From assembly GCA_001411745.2 (NCBI GenBank), contig LIQB01000013.1, positions 27,763 to 91,762 of the forward strand: DNA of 64,000 nt, read 5' to 3'. Source of the DNA: Psychrobacter glacincola. GTDB lineage: Bacteria > Pseudomonadota > Gammaproteobacteria > Pseudomonadales > Moraxellaceae. A program made the translations under genes and the position numbers. Shown here in pieces: positions 45,661-55,095 of this stretch (its first letter is position 1; each line of letters begins with the position of its first letter). The notes below the pieces were generated by a model. That model did no database searches, was not told the origin of the DNA, and saw only the letters and a program-made list of their open reading frames with translations.

Positions 45661-46629
45661 TTATTCAGCTTGTAGCTCAAGTAAGCGCTGATATAGCGCA
45701 TTCTTTTTGACGCCAGTGATATCAGCGCCCAATGCAGCGGCTTTTTTAACCGATAAGTCCTCAAGTAAGCGCTGCAATAATTTATCATGAATACTAATGT
45801 CATCCGCATCCTGCGCCACATTCACGCCAGCGACGACCACGACTATCTCACCGCGCTGTTGATTGTCATCAGCTTTGACAAATTCCACCAAATCCCCAAG
45901 AGTGCTTTTATGGACAGTCTCAAAGGTCTTAGTCAGTTCACGGCAAAACGTTACGGCGCGGTCTGCACCAAATATCTCAGCCATGTCTTCTAAACTGGCG
46001 ATAATACGATGCGGCGCTTCATACAATATCAACGTTTCAGTACGTGTGTTTAGAGCCGTAAGCTGTTTTTGGCGACCGTGGGTTTTGGCGGGTAAAAACC
46101 CAATAAAGCTAAAACGGTCTGAGGGCAATCCTGCGACTGACAGTGCGGCAATGGCAGCGGAGGCACCAATGATAGGAGAGACTCTAACGCCTGCGGTATG
46201 AGCGGCTTGTACCAGTTGATAACCTGGATCACTGATGAGTGGCGTACCGGCATCACTAATCAAAGCAACCGAATGACCTTGCTCGATCATCTCGATAATT
46301 TTGGGTGTTTGAATGGCACTATTGTGCTCATGGTATGCCCAAAGCTTATTATGACCTTTTTGCTTGGTCGCGATATCAGCGTCTGTCACGTTATTATCGG
46401 TATTATTTTTAGTGTTAGGAGCTTCTGACTCTTTTTCGTCGTCGGCTTTACTGCCTTTGGTATCAATGCCAAAATGCGACAATAACTTACCTGAGGTACG
46501 GGTGTCTTCACAGGCAATGATGGCGACTTGTTTTAAAACATCGATGGCATGCGGCGTCATATCGCTCATATTGCCAATCGGCGTGGCAACGATATATAGA
46601 CAAGCTGGCATCGCGGTAGGGCTGGACAT
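45661..46629 (-). CDS. rsmI: 16S rRNA (cytidine-1402-2'-O)-methyltransferase RsmI
   Basis: 322-residue SAM-dependent methyltransferase that modifies C1402 in the decoding centre. The family start is visible (LYIVATPIGNMSDMTPHAIDVL), followed by the CEDTRTSGKLL motif, the Asp/Asn-rich insert (about 58-90), and SDAGTPLISDPGYQLV. The nucleotide-binding segments SFIGFLPAKT and LYEAPHRI follow. An insert of about 30 residues (KGSKADDEKESEAP) enlarges it beyond the usual 280-290. GAGG precedes the start. yraN is divergent upstream. Confidence 0.96.
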   Translation of the reverse strand: MSSPTAMPACLYIVATPIGNMSDMTPHAIDVLKQVAIIACEDTRTSGKLLSHFGIDTKGSKADDEKESEAPNTKNNTDNNVTDADIATKQKGHNKLWAYHEHNSAIQTPKIIEMIEQGHSVALISDAGTPLISDPGYQLVQAAHTAGVRVSPIIGASAAIAALSVAGLPSDRFSFIGFLPAKTHGRQKQLTALNTRTETLILYEAPHRIIASLEDMAEIFGADRAVTFCRELTKTFETVHKSTLGDLVEFVKADDNQQRGEIVVVVAGVNVAQDADDISIHDKLLQRLLEDLSVKKAAALGADITGVKKNALYQRLLELQAE

Positions 46630-46764
46630 GAAAACCTCGGAGTATTAAAAGCGGGAATTAAAATATGATGTGGCGCGCTGACTGACAAAACTGGTCAAAA
46701 ATAGAACTTAAGCAAAGCATAAAACACCATACCAGCATCTGCACGCGAAAGTGGCTAGTTTAGC

Positions 46765-47250
46765 ATGATGTGCTATGATAATTCTGAAATGTTAACCAGA
46801 CCTATCGACCTTATGTGCAGTCATAAACCTTTGAGCCTCACTTCACCAAAGCAGCGCCAAGGCAGTCTGTTCGAGCAGCAGGCGTGTGAGTTTTTACAAT
46901 CGCAAGGATTGATTTTGATTGCCCAAAACTGGCAGCAGCCCAAAGTGGGTGAGCTGGATTTGATTATGCTGGAGACAGGTTCAGCATGGTCGACACTGGT
47001 ATTCATTGAAGTGCGTCAACGGCAGCGTTCAGGTTTTGGTGGTGCTGCACTGAGCGTGACGGCAAGCAAACAACGTAAAGTGATTAAAACGGCGCAATAT
47101 TTTTTGCAACAGCATCCTGAGTATGAGAATTATGACTGCCGGTTCGATGTCATCGTTTATGATACGGTAGGTAATCATATTAAGACCAGCGGTCAAAATA
47201 TAGAAAATCAACCACAATGGCTCAAAGGTGCTTTTATAGTAGATACGTGA
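46765..47250 (+). CDS. yraN: YraN family protein (UPF0102, predicted endonuclease-fold)
   Basis: 161-residue cytoplasmic protein. The UPF0102 pattern is clear: RQGSLFEQQACEFLQSQG, WQQPKVGELDLIMLE, LVFIEVRQRQ, and the C-terminal CRFDVIVYD. This is a restriction-endonuclease-like fold whose biological role is not settled. The first 26 residues vary among alternative starts (Met 1, 2, 9 or 17 in the frame), and I keep the first. It is divergent from rsmI and precedes the dual-BON lipoprotein, as in the E. coli yraL-yraP neighbourhood but without lpoA and diaA. Confidence 0.92.
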   Translation: MMCYDNSEMLTRPIDLMCSHKPLSLTSPKQRQGSLFEQQACEFLQSQGLILIAQNWQQPKVGELDLIMLETGSAWSTLVFIEVRQRQRSGFGGAALSVTASKQRKVIKTAQYFLQQHPEYENYDCRFDVIVYDTVGNHIKTSGQNIENQPQWLKGAFIVDT

Positions 47251-47466
47251 TATTAGGATGCAAAAGCAACCCAACTAGAAGGTAGTAAATACTTATCATC
47301 GAGTGAGCGTTACCAAAAACCTAACCGCTGATAGTAAAAATTAAGTAAAGTAGCTAGGTTGTTATTAACTGAATTAACAGTTGTCAAAACAAACGTTATT
47401 AGATTAAAACTGGCTCAATCAATTGACTTTATACGATCGTCACACTCATGTTCTAAGAGGTAAATC

Positions 47467-48297
47467 ATGACACGGATGCATTTGCGCACTGCTATTTTTG
47501 GCTCATCACGCCGCACCGCGATAGGCGTTATGCTAATGACCAGCATCGTCACTACGGGCTGTACCACCAATTATTTGACCAACAGTACAGAAGGTACGTA
47601 TGGTGTGCCGATGACAGAGCGTACCATTCCGCAGCGACTACTGGATCGCAGTATCGAACATACCGTCAAAATCAATGTTTATGGGTTAAAAGAAGACCTG
47701 CAACAAACCAGTCGTATGGGTATTGATAGCTTTAATAGTGAAGTGTTATTGACAGGCGAAGTACCCACTGAGGCCATCAAAGTGGAAGTCGAAAAAGTCG
47801 TCAGCTCTATGCCAGATGTGCGTCATGTCTATAATGAGCTAAACGTCAGCGCGTCTAAAGGCTATAGCTCGACGGTTCATGATGGCTATATCACCTCAAA
47901 GCTGCTGGCAAAAGTAGCCGCCAGTGATGGCGTCAAAGCCTCACAGATAAAAGCCGTGACCAATGATGGCGTGGTTTATATCATGGGACGTATGACACCG
48001 ACTCAGCAGAGTCACCTAATCGATATTGCCAATAGCACCGTTGGTGTGACTGAGCTGGTGCTGCTAACGACCGTCGTTGATGACAGGGGCGTAAAGATAA
48101 GTAAAGACGACATTATGTCTGAAAATAACTTGGTAAATCCTGCTTCAGCGCCAGTCGTTGTGGATGCTGCTAGCGTTAATAATTCTGAAGCGCCAGCGTC
48201 CGTTGGCACATCGACTCCTATCGTCGTGACCGAAGATGGCACAACCGTTGAGCAACCGTCATCAAGCCCATATATAGACCTGTATCAAGATCAGTAA
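47467..48297 (+). CDS. Dual BON-domain lipoprotein (DolP/YraP-like)
   Basis: 276-residue predicted outer-membrane lipoprotein: signal helix (about 17-29) with lipobox TTGC (Cys32), then two BON domains (about 57-128 and 140-206). The first is recognisable from RSIEHTVKINVYG and VLLTGEVPTEAIKVEVEKVV, the second from ITSKLLAKVAASDGVKAS and VVYIMGRMTPTQQSHL. A low-complexity Ser/Val/Thr-rich tail follows. DolP in E. coli supports outer-membrane integrity and BamA turnover. This protein's position after yraN makes the same role likely but not proven. It is about 80 residues longer at the C-terminus than DolP. Confidence 0.87.
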   Translation: MTRMHLRTAIFGSSRRTAIGVMLMTSIVTTGCTTNYLTNSTEGTYGVPMTERTIPQRLLDRSIEHTVKINVYGLKEDLQQTSRMGIDSFNSEVLLTGEVPTEAIKVEVEKVVSSMPDVRHVYNELNVSASKGYSSTVHDGYITSKLLAKVAASDGVKASQIKAVTNDGVVYIMGRMTPTQQSHLIDIANSTVGVTELVLLTTVVDDRGVKISKDDIMSENNLVNPASAPVVVDAASVNNSEAPASVGTSTPIVVTEDGTTVEQPSSSPYIDLYQDQ

Positions 48298-48573
48298 AAA
48301 GTGTTCTAAAACACAGCTGTTATTTATCAATAAAACAAAAAAGCAGTGGCTAAATAGCTTGTAGGGTAAGCTATTTGCCCCGTCAGTTTAAACCGTGTTT
48401 AATGACAAGAAACCTAAACACTGTTAACAGGAAAAACACGAGAACTTCTGAGCCAGCCAGTAAGATATAAAAAGCGAAGAATAGACAAGACAGTATTAGT
48501 GCTTATTTTATAAAAGGGCTGTCTCAACTCTATTACTTTTGATCCATGTATAAATATAATAGGGATACTGGCA

Positions 48574-49581
48574 ATGAAGGATGCAAACAAGCGCTTAGAA
48601 TATAATAAAAGCCGTCAAAAAATAAATAATGAAAGCATGACTAATAATACTGCTAGCAAAGTAGGTATTCTAAAATTCACAGGTGTCGCCGCCTTAGCAC
48701 TGGGTAGCGTTGCCCTAGCCACTCAGAATGCGCAAGCCCTATCGCCACTCGCTATCGTCAATGGCATTACTGCTAGTGGCGGCGTTGGCGTCAGCAAAAA
48801 CATTCTCTATGGTGATGAGCCCGATCAAGATTTGGATATTTATTATCCCAAGCCATTAGCACAAGCGATGAAAGCTCAAAGCGCTATCAATGATGGTGCG
48901 ATTAATGATAGCTATCCGATGGTGGTGTTTGTCCACGGTGGCTCATGGGAGAGTGGTAATAAAGAACAGTATGCCTTTGTTGGTCAGAGTTTGGCGCAAG
49001 CAGGTTATGTCACCGCCGTAATTAATTATCGTAAAGCGCCTGAGCATGTGTACCCTGATTATGTCAAAGATACGGCGCAAGCGATTGCTTGGAGTATCAA
49101 TAATGCTCCGAGCTTACATGCTGATCCTAAACGCTTGGCGGTAATTGGACATTCTGCTGGTGCATTTAACGCAGTTGCAGCGGTCGCCAATGAAGATTTT
49201 TTAGCGCCTTATGGTATTAAGCCAAAAGATATTACCGCGGTCGTGGGTATTGCTGGTCCTTATAGTTATGACTTCCGTAAATTTGATAGCGCCACCGCCT
49301 TTGCTGCTGATGCTACGCCAGACGACGTTATGCCAGACCGTCAAATCAAAGGTGAGCAGCCCCCGTATTTATTGTTGACTGCCGAAAAAGACAAAGTGGT
49401 GTATGCGACCAATACGATTAAAATGACCAAAGCGTTGCAAGAGGCGGGCGTCACCGTAGAAAACGGTGAAATAAAAGGTGCCAGTCATGCGACCAGTATT
49501 GGTGCGATGGCACCGCCGCTACGTTGGGTCAATGATGTACGCGCGCAAGTACTGACGTACTTGGATAAAATGCTCAAATAA
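48574..49581 (+). CDS. Exported alpha/beta hydrolase (esterase-like)
   Basis: 335-residue secreted or periplasmic esterase-like protein. An N-terminal segment with a hydrophobic core (about 30-50) ending in LATQNAQA suggests a signal peptide. The hydrolase domain has the oxyanion motif HGGSW (121-125) and the nucleophile elbow G192-HSAG with Ser194, and later an Asp (LTAEKDKVV) and a His (GASHATSIG). This is the carboxylesterase/HSL-like pattern of short-chain esterases. An alternative start at codon 22 would give a more standard signal peptide. Substrate unknown. Confidence 0.83.
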   Translation: MKDANKRLEYNKSRQKINNESMTNNTASKVGILKFTGVAALALGSVALATQNAQALSPLAIVNGITASGGVGVSKNILYGDEPDQDLDIYYPKPLAQAMKAQSAINDGAINDSYPMVVFVHGGSWESGNKEQYAFVGQSLAQAGYVTAVINYRKAPEHVYPDYVKDTAQAIAWSINNAPSLHADPKRLAVIGHSAGAFNAVAAVANEDFLAPYGIKPKDITAVVGIAGPYSYDFRKFDSATAFAADATPDDVMPDRQIKGEQPPYLLLTAEKDKVVYATNTIKMTKALQEAGVTVENGEIKGASHATSIGAMAPPLRWVNDVRAQVLTYLDKMLK

Positions 49582-49643
49582 TGGACGGCAATCAGAAGTT
49601 AGGTGCAGTTGCGTAAGACAGTACTGTAAGATGCTTAAACTCT

Positions 49644-49652
49644 TGTTATAAT
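49644..49652 (+). promoter_or_regulatory. Extended -10 promoter-like element before the BolA gene
   Basis: TGTTATAAT, a TGn extended -10 box with perfect TATAAT, about 50 bp before the start codon. No obvious -35. Confidence 0.45.
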
Positions 49653-49703
49653 GTCGTCACTTTAAATCTATACCCTATCTGACACTTTAAGGCAGAATAT
49701 TCT

Positions 49704-49955
49704 ATGAGCATGAACGCTGACGATTTGATTGCATTTTTACAGACTCACTTCCCAGACGCTTTTATTCAAGCTGCCAATCAAGGTAATAAGTTTGATGTAC
49801 GCGTGGTTGATGCAAGCTTTGAAGGTAAGCGTGCCGTGCAACGTCAGCAGGCTATTTATGCATTAGTCAATGATAAGATCGCCAGTGGCGATATTCATGC
49901 GCTCAATATTCAAGCGCTGACGCCTGCTGAATGGGACGTTCAATCCAAAGGCTAG
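49704..49955 (+). CDS. BolA family protein (IbaG/YrbA-like)
   Basis: 83-residue protein with a BolA fold. Characteristic are a Cys-free N-terminal helix region, the central strand FDVRVVDASFEGKRAVQRQQAIYALV and the following helix. BolA proteins work with monothiol glutaredoxins in Fe-S or iron handling, while IbaG is found beside murA. The gene order BolA-like then murA (105 bp apart) is typical of gammaproteobacteria and supports the IbaG assignment. No unusual feature is seen. Confidence 0.92.
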   Translation: MSMNADDLIAFLQTHFPDAFIQAANQGNKFDVRVVDASFEGKRAVQRQQAIYALVNDKIASGDIHALNIQALTPAEWDVQSKG

Positions 49956-50048
49956 ACCGTTATACATATGATTGGGCTTATTAGACTGGCTATTATATTG
50001 GCTGGGTGTGATTGGTCTGATTTTCACTATTTTAATACTCATCGTTAG

Positions 50049-51329
<1,281 letters not shown>

Positions 51330-51431
51330 TATCGATTTTCTTATCAAATCCATGACCTCAATGATTGATACGATTGGCGTTGATATGAATAGCTTAGCAA
51401 TCTACCACTATTAGTAACCTACCAATAAAAG

Positions 51432-51447
51432 CCCCCTTCAGCGGGGG
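51432..51447. other. Short GC hairpin between murA and hisG
   Basis: CCCCC and GGGGG separated by TTCAGC. It has no proper T-run, so it is a weak terminator or a processing/leader hairpin at most. Confidence 0.3.
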
Positions 51448-51476
51448 TGTTAACTGCACATGGACACGATGTCATT

Positions 51477-52172
51477 ATGACTGAAGCAAGCAATAGCCTA
51501 CCAAATGATGGTTTATTAAATGAAGTAAATGATGAGTTTTCAGGCTTAACACTGGCCTTATCAAAAGGTCGTATTCTAGAAGAGACCATGCCATTGCTAC
51601 GCGCAGCTGGTGTTGAGTTATTAGAAGATCCTGAAGCCTCACGCAAACTTATTTTTCCAACCTCAAACCCCAATGTGCGTGTATTAATTTTGCGTGCCAG
51701 TGATGTGCCAACCTACGTTGAGCATGGTGCGGCTGACTTTGGGGTGGCGGGTAAAGATGTGTTGCTTGAACATGGTGCCAACCATGTCTATGAATTGCTT
51801 GATTTGCAAATTGCTCAGTGTAAGTTGATGACAGCTGGCGTAAAAGATGCGCCGCTACCCAATCGTCGCCTTCGTATTGCGACCAAATACGTCAATGTTG
51901 CCCGCGCTTACTTTGCCAGCCAAGGTCAGCAAGTGGATGTGATTAAACTGTATGGCTCTATGGAGCTTGCGCCGTTGGTCGGATTGGGTGATTTGATCGT
52001 CGATGTGGTTGATACAGGTAATACGTTGCGCGCCAACGGTCTTGAAGCACGCGATCATATTTGCGATGTGTCCTCACGCCTTATCGTCAATCAAGTGAGC
52101 TACAAGCGTAAATTTGCGTTACTTGAGCCGATTTTAGATAGCTTCAAAAACAGTATTGCCAGCGCTTCATAA
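51477..52172 (+). CDS. hisG: ATP phosphoribosyltransferase HisG, short form
   Basis: 231-residue catalytic subunit of the first step of histidine synthesis (PRPP plus ATP). The start is set at [12 protein letters not shown], with a GTG 10 codons earlier as an alternative. The core reads [25 protein letters not shown], with the catalytic region [21 protein letters not shown] and the PRPP-binding EDP... segment [16 protein letters not shown]. The short form lacks the C-terminal ACT-like regulatory domain and needs HisZ, normally encoded elsewhere; no hisZ is here. hisD follows with its own promoter. Confidence 0.96.
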   Translation: MTEASNSLPNDGLLNEVNDEFSGLTLALSKGRILEETMPLLRAAGVELLEDPEASRKLIFPTSNPNVRVLILRASDVPTYVEHGAADFGVAGKDVLLEHGANHVYELLDLQIAQCKLMTAGVKDAPLPNRRLRIATKYVNVARAYFASQGQQVDVIKLYGSMELAPLVGLGDLIVDVVDTGNTLRANGLEARDHICDVSSRLIVNQVSYKRKFALLEPILDSFKNSIASAS

Positions 52173-52249
52173 ATTAATTCCTAATGAATCAATGCTTTAT
52201 CAAACGATACTAATCATTGGTAATCTTAAGCATTGTCATACAAATTTTT

Positions 52250-52296
52250 AAACCAGTTTAGCGCTATAAGATAGATATAGCGTGCTAAACTGGTTT
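52250..52296 (+). terminator. Long hairpin after hisG
   Basis: AAACCAGTTTAGC / GCTAAACTGGTTT continues inward as GCTATA/TATAGC with a GT bulge and a 7-base loop, then TTGTT. It is a strong stem with a poor T-run, between hisG and hisD. Confidence 0.7.
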
Positions 52297-52308
52297 TGTT
52301 GTATTTGC

Positions 52309-52336
52309 TTGCCAGAAAGTATGAGGTTAGTATAAT
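52309..52336 (+). promoter_or_regulatory. Sigma-70 promoter for hisD
   Basis: TTGCCA (52309-52314), 16-bp spacer, TATAAT (52331-52336), about 125 bp before the hisD start. Placed after the hairpin, it suggests hisD-hisC start their own transcript. Confidence 0.6.
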
Positions 52337-52461
52337 CTGAACAAACTAAATATATAGAAACTGGTATATCAGCCATCACAATTATTATTAATACTCAAGA
52401 CCCCTCATTTTTACATCGCTAATTTTCAGCAGTCTTTTATGCTCAGATATAGGATTAAGTC

Positions 52462-53757
52462 ATGCGCCAACTAAGTACCCAAGATGCCGATTTTGACAGT
52501 CAATTGACAGAGTTACTTGCCTTTGAAACCGTCAATGATGCCGATTTACTTAAGACCGTTGATGATATCATCGCGCAAGTTCGGCATGATGGCGATCGCG
52601 TCGTACTGGCGTTAACCCAGCAATTCGATCAGCATCCAGCGACGACAATGCAAGAGCTAGAGCTGTCTAAAGAGGCGCTTGCTGAAGCGTTTGCGAATCT
52701 TGATGATACAGTGAAATTGGCATTGACCACCGCAGCAACGCGTGTGCAGACCTTTCATGAGCGCCAAGTACAAGAGACTTGGCAGTATGAAGATGAGCTT
52801 GGTAATCGCTTGGGTCAAAAAGTGACGCCGCTTGATCGCGTTGGTATTTATGTGCCCGGGGGCTTGGCCTCTTATCCATCTTCTGTATTGATGAATGCCA
52901 TTCCTGCCAAAGTGGCGGGTGTTAAAGAGGTCATCATGGTGGTGCCAGCGCCAAAAGGCGTGCTCAATCCATTGGTATTGGCAGCTGCGCATTTGGCACA
53001 AGTCGACCGTGTCTTTACCATCGGCGGTGCGCAAGCGGTTGCTGCCTTGGCATATGGTACCGAAACGATTCCAGCGGTGGATAAGATCACTGGCCCTGGT
53101 AATAAATATGTTGCAGCGGCAAAGCGCGCGGTATTTGGTCAAGTTGGGATTGATATGATCGCTGGTCCCTCTGAAGTATTGGTCTATGCAGAAGGCGAGG
53201 CGCAAGATCGCGCCGATTGGTTGGCGATGGATTTATTGTCACAAGCTGAACATGACCGTATCGCTCAAGCTATCTTTGTCACGACCAGTGAACAGCAGCT
53301 TGCAGACGTAGCGGCTGAAATTGAAAAAGCGCTGGCAGAGTTGCCAAAAGCCGATATCGCCCGCGATTCCCTAAAAAATCGTGGCGCACTTATTTTAGTC
53401 AAAGACCGCGTTGAAGGTATGGCGGTGATTAATCGGGTTGCCCCTGAACATTTAGAGTTGTCAGTTGATCATCCTGATGCGCTACTCAACGATATTCGTC
53501 ATGCAGGTGCTATTTTCATGGGACGTCACACGCCTGAGGCGATTGGTGACTACTGTGCAGGACCCAATCACGTGTTGCCAACCTCTGGCACTGCGCGTTT
53601 CTCTTCACCGCTTGGTGTTTATGATTTCCAAAAGAAATCCTCTATTATTTATTGTACTGAATCCGGTAGTAAGCCATTGGCTGAGACCGCAGATATTTTA
53701 GCGCAACGTGAGGACTTAGAAGCCCATGCGCGCTCAGCCCGTTATCGTTATCAGTAA
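52462..53757 (+). CDS. hisD: Histidinol dehydrogenase HisD
   Basis: 431-residue zinc enzyme that oxidises L-histidinol to histidine in two NAD-dependent steps. Visible are the nucleotide-binding VGIYVPGGLASYPSSVLMNAIPAKVAG region, GGAQAVAALAYGTETIP and GPGNKYVAAAKRAVFG. The catalytic/zinc motif AEHD appears in LLSQAEHDRIAQA, and NHVLPTSGTARFSSPLGVYDF is the conserved C-terminal block. The length agrees with the family. hisC follows after 79 bp on the same strand. Confidence 0.97.
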   Translation: MRQLSTQDADFDSQLTELLAFETVNDADLLKTVDDIIAQVRHDGDRVVLALTQQFDQHPATTMQELELSKEALAEAFANLDDTVKLALTTAATRVQTFHERQVQETWQYEDELGNRLGQKVTPLDRVGIYVPGGLASYPSSVLMNAIPAKVAGVKEVIMVVPAPKGVLNPLVLAAAHLAQVDRVFTIGGAQAVAALAYGTETIPAVDKITGPGNKYVAAAKRAVFGQVGIDMIAGPSEVLVYAEGEAQDRADWLAMDLLSQAEHDRIAQAIFVTTSEQQLADVAAEIEKALAELPKADIARDSLKNRGALILVKDRVEGMAVINRVAPEHLELSVDHPDALLNDIRHAGAIFMGRHTPEAIGDYCAGPNHVLPTSGTARFSSPLGVYDFQKKSSIIYCTESGSKPLAETADILAQREDLEAHARSARYRYQ

Positions 53758-53836
53758 CGTGGCTTAATGATTACTTTTGAATTGTACTTTTGAGATTTAT
53801 ATTTAATAATTTATGTGGCTAATAGTAGGATAACTT

Positions 53837-54970
53837 ATGAGTGAGTTAAAGATAGACACCAGACTTTGGTCATCTAAAGCGCGTAATTTGTCACCTTACG
53901 TTCCTGGTGAGCAGCCTCAGCATGAAAATTTATGCAAATTAAATACCAATGAAAACCCATTCCCGCCGTCACCAAAAGTAGGCGAGGCAATCGCAAAGGT
54001 TCTAGAGCAGCAAGCGGATGATCTGCGTTTATATCCAGCGCCTGAGTCTGATGATTTGCGTGCCGCATTGGCACAACTTTATGATATTGATATCAACCAA
54101 GTGTTTGTTGGCAATGGCTCTGATGAAGTATTGGCGCTAGTATTTGCCAGCTTTTTCCTAAAAGAGCGACCTGTTTTAGCACCTGATATCAGCTATAGTT
54201 TCTATCCAGTCTATGCGCAGACCTTTGGTATCGAGCTGGTACAAATTGCCTTGGAAGAAGATTTTAGTATTGACCCTGATGCCTATCGCCAGCCTTGTAG
54301 CGGCATCATCATTGCCAATCCAAATGCCCCAACTGGACTGCTATTATCGCTTGCCGATATTCGCAAGCTGGCTAGTGAGCACTCAAACTCAGTGATTGTG
54401 ATTGATGAAGCTTATATTGATTTTGCGCGGGCAGTTGACGGTAGCTCAGATACAGAAATTTCAGCAGTGAGTTTAATCAATGAGTTTGACAATATTCTCG
54501 TGACCCAAACTTTTTCAAAGTCACGTTCGCTTGCTGGATTACGCGTTGGTATGGCTTTTGGTAATGCCTCATTGATTGAAGCCTTAACCCGTATGAAAAA
54601 CAGCTTTAATAGCTATCCACTGGATAAGCTGGCGCAAGTAGGGGCGACTGCCAGTGTATTGGATGTTGAGTATTTTACCCAGACCTGCCAGCAAGTCATC
54701 GACTTACGCCACTCTCTGACAGCAGAGCTGACAGTGTTAGGTTTTGATGTGTTGCCATCGCATGCCAACTTTGTTTTTGCCCGTCCTAAAGGCGGTAATG
54801 CCAATATGGTAGCGAATGCGTTACGTGAGCAAGGCATCATCGTCCGTCATTTTGACAAGCCACGCATCAATGAGTATTTGCGTATTACTACCGGTACAGC
54901 AGAGCAAAACAGCCGTTTGATAGATGCTTTACAGACGTTGCAGAAAGAGGCTGAAATTATTACTGATTAA
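53837..54970 (+). CDS. hisC: Histidinol-phosphate aminotransferase HisC
   Basis: 377-residue class I/II PLP aminotransferase of histidine synthesis. Conserved: N-terminal NTNENPFPPSP, the cofactor-contact VFVGNGSDEVLAL, NPNAPTG (162-167), the Asp190-x2-Tyr193 pair (VIDEAYIDF) and the PLP lysine Lys228 in TQTFSKSRSLAGLRVGMAF. All are intact. AGGATAA precedes the start. It forms a unit with hisD and is followed by a terminator shared with pabB. Confidence 0.97.
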   Translation: MSELKIDTRLWSSKARNLSPYVPGEQPQHENLCKLNTNENPFPPSPKVGEAIAKVLEQQADDLRLYPAPESDDLRAALAQLYDIDINQVFVGNGSDEVLALVFASFFLKERPVLAPDISYSFYPVYAQTFGIELVQIALEEDFSIDPDAYRQPCSGIIIANPNAPTGLLLSLADIRKLASEHSNSVIVIDEAYIDFARAVDGSSDTEISAVSLINEFDNILVTQTFSKSRSLAGLRVGMAFGNASLIEALTRMKNSFNSYPLDKLAQVGATASVLDVEYFTQTCQQVIDLRHSLTAELTVLGFDVLPSHANFVFARPKGGNANMVANALREQGIIVRHFDKPRINEYLRITTGTAEQNSRLIDALQTLQKEAEIITD

Positions 54971-55024
54971 TATCTGGTTCGCGATTTTGACAGTTAATAA
55001 TTGAATGACGATGCTTATATTGAT

Positions 55025-55062
55025 AAAAAAGCCTGCCAACATTGTGTTGCGCAGGCTTTTTT
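55025..55062. terminator. Bidirectional terminator between hisC and pabB
   Basis: AAAAAAGCCTGC / GCAGGCTTTTTT with a 14-base loop. It lies between convergent genes. Confidence 0.92.
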
Positions 55063-55095
55063 ATGGATTTCTTTGGTCGTACTTTTAGAACAACC

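Noticed and set aside
52657..53205. 182-codon frame opposite to hisD
   Set aside because: Antisense to hisD. His/Arg-rich composition without domain features.
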